From CAZEHJ01 sp964512485 (lineage in GTDB: Bacteria > Bacteroidota > Rhodothermia > Rhodothermales > UBA10348): a stretch of 10,925 nt of DNA. Below the pieces are notes generated by a model, which had not been told where the DNA came from, made no database searches, and worked only from the letters and a program-made list of their open reading frames with translations. The position numbers were made by a program, and so were the translations under genes. Position 1 is the first letter of the stretch, and the number at the start of each line of letters is the position of its first letter. The stretch lies in contig CAZEHJ010000095.1 in the NCBI GenBank assembly GCA_964512485.1, forward strand, positions 1 through 10,925, written 5' to 3'. Shown piece after piece: positions 1-7,100 of this stretch.

Positions 1-19
1 GGAGAAATTGTCAGAATGA

Positions 20-42
20 TTTCTTTTATCGAATAAAAGAAA
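20..42. repeat. AT-rich perfect palindrome at the left edge
   Basis: A 10-bp inverted repeat (TTTCTTTTAT / ATAAAAGAAA) surrounds a 3-base centre. It lies about 70 bases past the stop of the minus-strand methyltransferase gene. No T-run follows it in either direction as a classical terminator needs: on the minus strand the T-run comes before the hairpin. It could be a weak terminator, an mRNA 3'-end stabiliser or a regulator site for a gene outside the window. The rest of 1-109 shows no convincing gene; only a short open stretch ending at base 36 could be the tail of an off-window plus-strand gene. Confidence 0.35.
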
Positions 43-109
43 AAAGAGTTACGCCCCGGGAGAAATAAATCTGGAAGGCCTGAAATCGCTACTTGAACGT
101 CTCCAGTAC

Positions 110-925
110 CTATTTCAAGCCCAGATGACGTTTCAGCAGGTCATCGGCATGCCTGGTCGAACGCATATAAAAATCCGATCTCAGCCTTTCCATGTTTTCG
201 TCCGAGAGATCGCCATTCTGCCCGAAGGCGTTGAGCCTTGCAGCGTGGGCTGCGTAGAGCGTCATCGCCGCCGCGACCGAGATATTGTAACTCTGGATGA
301 ATCCTGGCGAAGGGATGACACAGACCACATCTGCTTCGGATAGCATCTCCTCGCTCACTCCTGATCGCTCGTTTCCAAATACGATGGCTGACTTGCGAGT
401 CAGATCCAGTTCACTCAGTGGGACGGCATTTTCATCAAGGCGAGTCACAACAATCTGATACCCATTTTCTCGCAGCGATGTGGCACATTCAGCGGGCGAT
501 TCCCATTTGGACACGTCCAACCACTTCTGCGCTCCCTGCGTCGTCCTCTTGGAGTGCTTGAACGAGGTGTCTCCCGAGATAATGTGAAATGGCTGGAAGC
601 CCAGGCCTTCGGCCGTTCGCATGACAGCACTGACGTTGCCTGTATTGGCCAGACCCTCTACGACAGTGGCAATAGAGTATGTGCGTTGGTTCAAGATCTC
701 ATCGATACGCTCTTTCCTGTCCTCTGTGAGATGCGGGCCCAAAACCGCTGATACCTGACGTGGCGACAGAAACGATTCGCCGATCCGATATCCATCGAAG
801 CGGGAGCCGCTATCAGCGATAATCCGGGCCATTTCGCGATCTGGGTTTTCCATAAGGCCCAAACTGCTGCGCACACAGCGAAAGATCAACTCCCGAAGCC
901 GGGAACCGCACGGACAGCCCTGCAT
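110..925 (-). CDS. trmH: SpoU/TrmH-family tRNA (guanosine-2'-O)-methyltransferase
   Basis: Predicted cytoplasmic SPOUT enzyme that transfers a methyl group from S-adenosylmethionine to a ribose 2'-OH in tRNA; in TrmH proper this is G18. All three SpoU motifs are visible. Motif 1 is ANTGNVSAVMRTAEGLG at about 93-109, with the conserved Asn97 and the catalytic-type Arg103. Motif 2 is IVFGNERSGVSEE at 181-193. Motif 3 is IPSPGFIQSYNISVAAAM at 204-221, which forms the trefoil-knot cofactor site. The C-terminal basic helix (about 244-267) resembles the TrmH C-terminal extension. The usual TrmH N-terminal helix begins near residue 66, so this protein carries roughly 60 extra residues in front. The start is uncertain: Met25 (codon 851-853) would remove a Cys-rich leader (Cys4, Cys6, Cys17), and neither start has a clear ribosome-binding site. 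The gene is divergent from the dehydrogenase, with only 35 bases between the two starts if the longer form is used. The target nucleotide is inferred from the family; another SpoU rRNA or tRNA methylase is possible. Confidence 0.88.
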   Translation of the reverse strand: MQGCPCGSRLRELIFRCVRSSLGLMENPDREMARIIADSGSRFDGYRIGESFLSPRQVSAVLGPHLTEDRKERIDEILNQRTYSIATVVEGLANTGNVSAVMRTAEGLGFQPFHIISGDTSFKHSKRTTQGAQKWLDVSKWESPAECATSLRENGYQIVVTRLDENAVPLSELDLTRKSAIVFGNERSGVSEEMLSEADVVCVIPSPGFIQSYNISVAAAMTLYAAHAARLNAFGQNGDLSDENMERLRSDFYMRSTRHADDLLKRHLGLK

Positions 926-960
926 CGAAGAGATATCCCATCTCAGAATGTCGACACATC

Positions 961-1680
961 ATGAATCTGCACGGAAAAGTGGTAGTCATCACGGGCGCCA
1001 GTGCGGGGCTCGGAGCTCACTTCGCACAGTCGATCATAGAACGAGGAGGCCGTGTATACGGTCTTGCGAGAAGAGTGGACAAGCTCGAGGCGATGGAAAA
1101 AGCTCTTGGGCACAGTTTTGTCGGTCTTCATTGCGACGTCGCCGATGAAAAATCAGTCGTTGAAGCATTCGAGAACATCCTGCACCATGAAGGTCGAATT
1201 GATGTACTTGTCAACAATGCTGGAGTCGGCAAATTTGGACCAGCAGAGGAGGTCACGGCAGACGATTGGGACCTTCAAATGAATGTTAATCTTCGCGGCG
1301 TTTTCCTTTGCACAAGAGCGGTCATTCCGGCCATGAAAGCACAGCACAAGGAATGCGGAGTCGGGGGACATATCGTAAATATTTCCTCGGTTGCCGGAAT
1401 CATGGGCAATCCGAACATCAGCACATACAATGTCACGAAGTTCGGCCTGAAGGGGTATAGCGATTCACTATTCAAGGAAGTTCGACAAGACGGCATCAAA
1501 GTGAGCTGCTTCTATCCCGGTTCGGTAGAGACCGAATTTTTTGATGTTGCCGGCATTCCAATAGCGGCCAATCCCATGACTCCTGACCAGATCAGTTCTA
1601 CACTCCTGCACGTCCTCGAGACACCTGACAATTATTTGATTACCGAAGTCGTTATGCGGCCACTGAAGCCGCAGGGATAG
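961..1680 (+). CDS. Classical short-chain dehydrogenase/reductase (SDR)
   Basis: A 239-residue cytoplasmic NAD(P)-dependent oxidoreductase of standard classical-SDR length (about 250). The Rossmann glycine motif TGASAGLG is at 11-18, Asp59 in HCDVAD contacts the adenine ring in this family, and NNAG is at 85-88. The catalytic tetrad is Asn110 (NVN), Ser143 (ISSVAG), Tyr156 and Lys160 (YNVTK), with the usual Ser-Tyr spacing of 13. The paired arginines Arg37-Arg38 after the second strand favour NADPH over NADH; that is an inference. The PGSVET loop after the active site is also typical. The substrate cannot be read from the sequence, since relatives include 3-oxoacyl reductases, sugar and alcohol dehydrogenases and clavaldehyde-type reductases. 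The ATG at 961 fits the conserved start just before the first beta strand. A 45-base gap separates it from the binding-protein gene on the same strand, so co-transcription is possible but not shown. Confidence 0.93.
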   Translation: MNLHGKVVVITGASAGLGAHFAQSIIERGGRVYGLARRVDKLEAMEKALGHSFVGLHCDVADEKSVVEAFENILHHEGRIDVLVNNAGVGKFGPAEEVTADDWDLQMNVNLRGVFLCTRAVIPAMKAQHKECGVGGHIVNISSVAGIMGNPNISTYNVTKFGLKGYSDSLFKEVRQDGIKVSCFYPGSVETEFFDVAGIPIAANPMTPDQISSTLLHVLETPDNYLITEVVMRPLKPQG

Positions 1681-1725
1681 TACATTGATTCGCTATCTTG
1701 AAATTCAAATTACATCTGATTCTGT

Positions 1726-2841
1726 ATGAAACGTCGCCAGTTCGTCCGCAAAGCTTCAATCGCCGCCGCAGGAGGCGCACTGGTTACAGGATGCTCGAGC
1801 GGCGAATCCGAAGGAGGAGCTGCGGCAGTTCAGACACGACCAAGGATCAACTGGCGACTCACATCGAGCTTTCCGCGCTCTCTCGACACCATTTACGGAG
1901 CAGCTGAGGTGATGGCGAAGCGTGTTGGGGAACTGACGGACGGGCGATTCAACATCAGGGTCTTTCCGGGTGGTGAACTTGTGCCAGCCACTCAGGTCCT
2001 GGAAACGGTGCAGAAAGGAACGGTCCAGATGGGCCACACAGCCAGCTACTATTTCACCGGATTGAATCCTGCACTCGCTTTTGATTGCACCGTCCCGTTC
2101 GGAATGAATGCCCGGCAGTTCTCCGCATGGATGACGTACGGAGACGGTTTGGATCTGACGAGAGGATTGTTTGCAGACTTCAACATCCTGAACCTGCAGG
2201 GTGGCAACACCGGCGTTCAGATGGGAGGGTGGTTTCGGCACGAGGTGAATTCCCTGTCGGACTTTCGCGGACTGAAGATGCGCATTCCCGGATTTGGCGG
2301 TGAGGTGATGGCAGAACTTGGTGTGAACGTACAGATGCTCCCCGGCGCTGAAATCTATCCCGCTTTGGAGCGTGGCGTGATCGATGCAGCAGAGTGGTCC
2401 GGCCCGTACGATGATGAAAAGCTCGGCTTCTTTCAAATTGCCAGCAACTACTACTATCCGGGATGGTGGGAGCCAGGCCCCGGGCTGAGTTTCTACATCA
2501 ACAAGGATGAATGGGAGAAGCTTCCATCGGATTATCAGGCAGCTCTCGAAGCCGCTTCGTCAGAGGCCAACCTTGGAATGATGTCCAACTACGATGCGAA
2601 AAATCCTCCTGCCCTGGCCAGACTGCTGGATGAGGAAAATGTACAGTTGCGCCCGTTTTCAGACGACGTTCTCCGCAGGGCACAGGAAATCACCAAGGAC
2701 ATCCTGGAAGGCGCAGCTTCTGGCGACGCGCAGTATCGCGCCGTCTTCCAGAACTATGATGCCTGGCGCAAGGCCTCAAATCGGTGGTTGAATACGGCCG
2801 AAAACACATTTGCTACATTCGCTTTCAACAGCGGAGGATAA
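1726..2841 (+). CDS. TRAP transporter solute-binding protein, TakP/DctP type, Tat lipoprotein
   Basis: An extracytoplasmic ligand-binding subunit of a tripartite ATP-independent periplasmic (TRAP) transporter, 371 residues, full length. The N-terminus has a twin-arginine-like start (RRQFVRK at 3-9), a short Ala/Gly-rich hydrophobic stretch and a lipobox VTGC with Cys23, so the mature protein is probably exported folded and lipid-anchored. A Ser/Gly/Glu-rich linker follows. The body matches the TakP (2-oxoacid binding) class: SFPRSLDTIYGAAE near 48-61, HTASYYF near 104, GGNTGVQMGGWFR at 159-171, LKMRIPGF at 183-190, AAEWSGPYDDEKLGF at 221-235 and YYYPGWWE at 242-249. The likely ligand and cation contacts are retained, namely Gln165, Arg186, Glu223 and Trp224. 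By family the ligand is a small organic acid such as a 2-oxoacid or lactate; which one is unknown. No DctQ or DctM membrane gene is nearby, so this is an orphan binding protein here. No good Shine-Dalgarno precedes the ATG. Its stop lies 4 bases before the GTG of the next gene. Confidence 0.93.
   Translation: MKRRQFVRKASIAAAGGALVTGCSSGESEGGAAAVQTRPRINWRLTSSFPRSLDTIYGAAEVMAKRVGELTDGRFNIRVFPGGELVPATQVLETVQKGTVQMGHTASYYFTGLNPALAFDCTVPFGMNARQFSAWMTYGDGLDLTRGLFADFNILNLQGGNTGVQMGGWFRHEVNSLSDFRGLKMRIPGFGGEVMAELGVNVQMLPGAEIYPALERGVIDAAEWSGPYDDEKLGFFQIASNYYYPGWWEPGPGLSFYINKDEWEKLPSDYQAALEAASSEANLGMMSNYDAKNPPALARLLDEENVQLRPFSDDVLRRAQEITKDILEGAASGDAQYRAVFQNYDAWRKASNRWLNTAENTFATFAFNSGG
2833..2837 (+). 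promoter_or_regulatory. Shine-Dalgarno GGAGG that fixes the LOG-gene start
   Basis: GGAGG lies inside the last codons of the TRAP binding-protein gene, 8 bases before a GTG at 2846. It is the strongest ribosome-binding site in the window. Together with the conserved protein N-terminus (a hydrophobic strand leading to VYCSSS) it supports GTG 2846 over the in-frame ATG at 2810, which lies deep in the upstream gene. Confidence 0.75.
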
Positions 2842-2845
2842 TCAG

Positions 2846-3400
2846 GTGGCCTCGTATCGCTCAGTAACTGTCTACTGCTCTTCCAGCAATGAAATCGACC
2901 CTGTATTTGTCGAAGCTGCGGAGACCCTGGGCAAATTGTTCGCTGAGCATCATGTGCAGTTGGTCAACGGTGGCGGAAGCGTGGGCTTGATGGGCGTCAT
3001 GGCTCGGGCCGTCCACGCGAACGATGGTCGGGTAGTAGGCGTGATACCGCACGCCCTCAAGAATATTGAAGGTGTTGCCTACTCGGCGTCTGATGAGCTC
3101 ATTCTGACCGACACGATGCGCGAGCGCAAACGAATCATGTTTGAGAGAAGTGACGGCTACGTCGCGATGGCGGGTGGATATGGCACGTTGGAAGAATTTC
3201 TCGAGGTACTGACCCTGCGAAAGCTGGGCTACCATGATAAGAACATTGTTCTTTTGAATACGAACGGCTTCTATGATGAACTCATCGAGTTCTTCCGAAA
3301 AATGACAACGGCCGGATTTGCCAGAGACAGTGCTGAGAAGTACTTCAGCGTGGTGGACCGGCCAGAAGATGTTTTAACTACACTGGGTGTTGGAGACTGA
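2846..3400 (+). CDS. LOG-family nucleotide 5'-monophosphate phosphoribohydrolase (TIGR00730 type)
   Basis: A 184-residue Rossmann-like protein of the LOG family. Characterised members hydrolyse the N-glycosidic bond of cytokinin riboside or purine nucleotide 5'-monophosphates, giving a free base and ribose 5-phosphate. Visible features are VYCSSS at 9-14, VNGGGSVGLMG at 40-50, GVIPHAL at 65-71, MRERKRIMFERSD at 91-103 and AGGYGTLEEFLEVLT at 109-123. These match the family's M-x-x-R-K and PGGxGTxxE motifs, with Arg94, Lys95 and Glu116/Glu117 in place. Two positions differ from the usual form: the first Pro of PGGxGT is Ala109, and the usual His after Met is Arg92. The GTG start is set by a GGAGG site. 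The stop overlaps the ATG of the next gene (ATGA), which implies translational coupling. Bacterial substrates are poorly defined; a nucleotide salvage or detoxifying role is as likely as hormone-like signalling. Older annotations call such proteins 'lysine decarboxylase', which is incorrect. Confidence 0.92.
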   Translation: MASYRSVTVYCSSSNEIDPVFVEAAETLGKLFAEHHVQLVNGGGSVGLMGVMARAVHANDGRVVGVIPHALKNIEGVAYSASDELILTDTMRERKRIMFERSDGYVAMAGGYGTLEEFLEVLTLRKLGYHDKNIVLLNTNGFYDELIEFFRKMTTAGFARDSAEKYFSVVDRPEDVLTTLGVGD

Positions 3401-4065
3401 TGATTCAGATAAAAAGATTTGTGACGCCCAGAACGACGCGTTTCGCGCAAATTGGAGATATTGGTGAATCCACAAAAGAAGTTGTCTTTGCCCTACACGG
3501 ATGGGGACAACTGGCCGAAGGATTCGCACGCGAACTCGAAAACCTTGCGGCTCCCGAGCGAGTGATCATCTGTCCTGAAGCCCTGTCCAAGTTCTATATC
3601 AGCTTTCAGGACAGACAGACGGGCGCTTCGTGGATGACCAGTTTCGATCGCGAATTCGAAATCATTGACTACGTGACATACTTGGACGGACTGGCCGAGA
3701 CTATTTTGGCTGAGCTTCCAGAGGACGTCGAGATTGAGGTGCTGTCCTTTTCTCAGGGCTGTCACACGGCCAGCCGCTGGGTGGGCAACGGAGTCATCAA
3801 GCCCAAGCGACTGATTCTCTGGGGCTCTGACCCTGCTGAGGACCTCAGCCCGGAGGAGTGGAGTGCCATTTCCGATGTGGACGATGTGGTTGTCGTAGCA
3901 GGAACGCTCGACCGATTTGTGGCTGGCGGACGATTGATGCGGGCCGAAGAGTCGTTGCGCGATCATCAGTGCCGCTTTGAGACCATCCGATACGAAGGAG
4001 GTCACCACCTGCAGGACAGCGTATTGGAAGATCTTTTTGCCGTCGGCAACGGACAGGTCGAATAA
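3400..4065 (+). CDS. Alpha/beta hydrolase, phospholipase/carboxylesterase-like
   Basis: A 221-residue single-domain alpha/beta hydrolase with no signal peptide, presumably cytoplasmic and of the small esterase (carboxylesterase/phospholipase) size class. LHGWGQLAEGF at 32-42 is the HG oxyanion region. The nucleophile elbow reads SFSQG with Ser118. The acid is probably Asp171 (GTLDRFV) and the base His202 in EGGHHL. The elbow's first residue is Ser116 instead of the usual Gly (GxSxG), a conservative but uncommon change. Residues 64-100 form an insertion with several aromatics (FYISFQ, SWMTSFDREF) that may cap the active site. The ATG overlaps the stop of the LOG gene and sits just after GGAGA, so the two are probably translated together. 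The substrate is unknown; an acyl ester or thioester is a family-level guess. The transcript ends at the strong hairpin 27 bases downstream. Confidence 0.85.
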   Translation: MIQIKRFVTPRTTRFAQIGDIGESTKEVVFALHGWGQLAEGFARELENLAAPERVIICPEALSKFYISFQDRQTGASWMTSFDREFEIIDYVTYLDGLAETILAELPEDVEIEVLSFSQGCHTASRWVGNGVIKPKRLILWGSDPAEDLSPEEWSAISDVDDVVVVAGTLDRFVAGGRLMRAEESLRDHQCRFETIRYEGGHHLQDSVLEDLFAVGNGQVE

Positions 4066-4091
4066 CCTCAACGCGGGATATGTACAGATAT

Positions 4092-4127
4092 AAACAGGGC
4101 GGGGCGCTTTCGCGCCCCGCCCTGTTT
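4092..4127. terminator. Bidirectional terminator between convergent genes
   Basis: A perfect 16-bp inverted repeat (AAACAGGGCGGGGCGC and its exact reverse complement) with a 4-base TTTC loop. It lies between the stop of the plus-strand hydrolase and the stop of the minus-strand giant gene. The outer A/T pairs supply a short T-run on each strand (TTTCATTTC on plus, TTTATAT on minus), so it can serve both transcripts. The GC-rich stem is very stable. Confidence 0.88.
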
Positions 4128-4148
4128 CATTTCAGGATGTGCTGATTT

Positions 4149-7100
4149 CTATTTGAGCAGCATCATCGTTTCGGTCATCGTACCTGTCGGCGAGGTCAAC
4201 CTGTAGATGTACGCGCCGCTTGGAAGATCTGACGCCTCGAAACTGACCTCATGCCAACCCGCAGATTTCATTCCATCGACCAACGTCGAGACGTGTCGAC
4301 CCATGATGTCGTAGACGACGAGCGAAACATCCGACGCCACCGGCATCCCGAATCGAATCGTTGTTCGGGGGTTGAACGGATTGGGGTAGTTGCGACCCAG
4401 AACAAAATCAGTCGGCAACTCACCTTCGTTTTCGTTTGAGGTAAAGAGCCCCCGCACAAATGTAATTGGCTGCGGGTTGCTGTATCCGATCGCACCGTGT
4501 GCATCAGTCGCGGAAGCGCGCTGAAACATGCTCCGTTCCATACCGAGTTCAAGGTCCGGCATGACGTCCAGTATCAGCTGCCAATCAACCCGGGTGCCGG
4601 TCTCCGTAGCATTCGATCGTAACAGGACTTCTTCGAATGATTCGGTAGTTGAAAGTTGCCATCCATATTCAACGATGGGGTCTCCTTCTATATCCTCTGC
4701 ACCAGACCAGAAAGAAACCGTCATCAGGTCACCCAACGAGGCAGGATCATTGCCAATGGCACCCCCGACCCACACCGGCTGACCGTCGTCCGCGATAACA
4801 GTATCACTGGAGAAGGCGGGCGCGTCGTTCACAGGAGTGATCGTTACACTGACTGTCGCTGAGGCTGAAGTCAAACTTCCGTCTCCAACCACGTACGTGA
4901 AGGAGTCTGTTCCGGAATAATTCGCTTCGGGCGTGTAGATGAGACTTCCGTCATCAGCCAACGTGACCTGTCCATGCGCGCCCTGTGTGAATGAGTCCAC
5001 CGCCAGGGCATCGCCGTCCGAATCTGTATCGTTGGCCAGTACCAAGACAAAAACGGCAGTATCCTCATCCGTCACGGTGACGTCTTCTGCCGCCGCCGGA
5101 GCCGCGTTGACGTTTACAACGGAGACAGAAACTGTCCCGACCGCTGTCTGACCCGCATTATCCACAATCGTATACGTGAACTGATCAGAACCGGAAAAGT
5201 CAGGATCAGGTGTGTACTTCACCACGCCATCGCCCATAAACGCCGCCGTTCCGTTTGACGGTTGGGCCAGGGCGCCAAAGAAAAACAGCTCTTTATCCGG
5301 GTGAGAATCATTTTCAAAAATGGATACGTCAACGCTGGTATTCTCCTGTGTGACAGCGACATCGTCGTTCGCCACAGGACTATCAACCATCGGCGTGATC
5401 GTTATCTGAACTGTACTCGTTGACGTCAATCCGGCTCCATCGACCGCGATGTAGGTGAAGGAGTCTGTTCCAAAGTAATTCCCGGGTGGCGTGTACATCA
5501 CCTGTCCGGACTCTGAGAATTCAACACTACCCTGCAGAGGCAGTGTTTCCAGGAACGCCCGGATTGTTTCTCCTTCCGGGTCCGTGTCGTTCGTCAACAC
5601 GTTGAACGATGTTACTGTGTCTTCAGCCAGCGTCACCTCATCGTCCGTCGACGATGGCGGTTCATTTGTTGTGAAAACCGGGAATCCTGGATCCACAATC
5701 ACACCATTGGCTTCCAAATCGTCGTCGCCCCGTTCGCCATCCACAAAATGAAGGACAATTCTACCCGGACTGGTTTCGACGCCTTGTTCATTTACGACTG
5801 CCGGGAAGAACTCAGCACCCGTTTTGTCTGCTCGAACGTTACCATCTTTGTCCTTGTAGTTAAACACATACCACTCTTTTTCGATTGGATCAGGAGGCTT
5901 TATTTCAAGTCGATATATTGCGCTCGTACCTGTATCGAAGACATAGATTGTTCCGTCCAGCACAATGATGCGGTTCATTCCCTTCAGGTCTATAGGGGCA
6001 CCTGAAGGAGTTTGAAATACAGGACCGGCAACCGTTGACACCATTCCATTCGCGTCCATTTTGCGAATCTTTTTATTGCCGGTATCCGCAATAAAAATAT
6101 CCGTTCCTGATTTTGTGATTCCGCTCGCTCCATTGAAGCGAGCCTCATCAGCGGAGCCGTCAACGGCACCGACTCCAAGCGACCCGTGTGCACGCTGTCG
6201 GCAAAGAAACGGTCCACCGACGCGCGGACTGGTACGGGTGTTGCACCACTCATTTACTACTTCTTCCGACATTCTGAAGCCTGCTACATGTTGATGGTCT
6301 CCCGGAGCAGGAAATGGGCTCGACACCAATTCATCGTGCCTAAAAAACAGAAGACGATTTTGGGAATCTATTACGTGCGTTCCTTGTCCACCGAGAGGTG
6401 GGTTCAGGTTGGAACGAAAATCGAAAACACCCTTCATTGAGGCCACCAATGGAGTTCCAAGAAAAGCCGAAAGTATGTAGATATTTCCTCGTATAACGTC
6501 AAAATGCCCTCCCGTCATTAATAGGTAGAGCGAACTGGATGGGTCCTTGACGATCGTCTCCTGATTAAAATAGTCCGAGGCGAGATGGCCAGGTGAAAAT
6601 CTGGTGATACTGATGGCTGATCGCTCGGTCCCGCCTTCTGCTATCGCGATCGGAATTTTTAGTAAACCTGGAATTACCGCCAATCTCCTGATGGACAAAT
6701 GACTCAGTTCCGGGTTGTAATTGAGATTGTTCATCAACACCGTCTCTCCCGTTGTAACATCTATCTCCCACACTTTTTTGCCATCCGTGTACATGAATGT
6801 TTTCTCACTACCGCCGCCAAGGCTCTGAAATGGGACATAGCTTTTCGGATTTTCCAGCTTGGCGACTTCGTGTGCGATCACCTTGGGTCCCTGCACCTTC
6901 TTGCGACGGCCAAACTTCATGTAGTTGTTGACCTTCACGCCCGGCGGCAGGGTGATTTCGACGGTCGAAGATGCGCCCTTTTCTATCCCGTTCACATCAA
7001 AGTTCAGGAATCCCAGTTCTGGAACAGCGCCTGTCGGAAGTGTCCCGCTGGGATCAGGATTGTTTCCCGTGGAGGTAACGTTTGCGAGATTCTGGCCAGC

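Noticed and set aside
1..36. Open stretch ending GEIVRMISFIE and a TAA stop, a possible tail of an off-window plus-strand gene.
   Set aside because: Only 11 codons are visible and no family can be recognised; a random open stretch of this length is expected.
71..106. Weak inverted repeat CTGGA/TCCAG as a terminator for the methyltransferase gene.
   Set aside because: Only a 5-bp stem with a 26-base loop and no T-run; expected by chance.
1683..1725. Possible promoter upstream of the TRAP binding-protein gene (TTGATT or TTGAAA boxes).
   Set aside because: No matching -10 box at suitable spacing and no Bacteroidota-type TAnnTTTG element that I could place; too weak to annotate.
1756..2436. Long open frame (226 codons) antisense to the TRAP binding-protein gene.
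   Set aside because: The plus-strand frame has a clear family match; the antisense translation has no recognisable domain.
2810..2845. ATG at 2810 as the start of the LOG gene.
   Set aside because: It overlaps the end of the upstream gene by 32 bases, has no ribosome-binding site and adds residues not seen in the family. GTG at 2846 has GGAGG at ideal spacing.
3493..4071. Open frame (192 codons) antisense to the hydrolase gene.
   Set aside because: It mirrors the hydrolase coding sequence and shows no motif; the sense frame has a complete catalytic triad.
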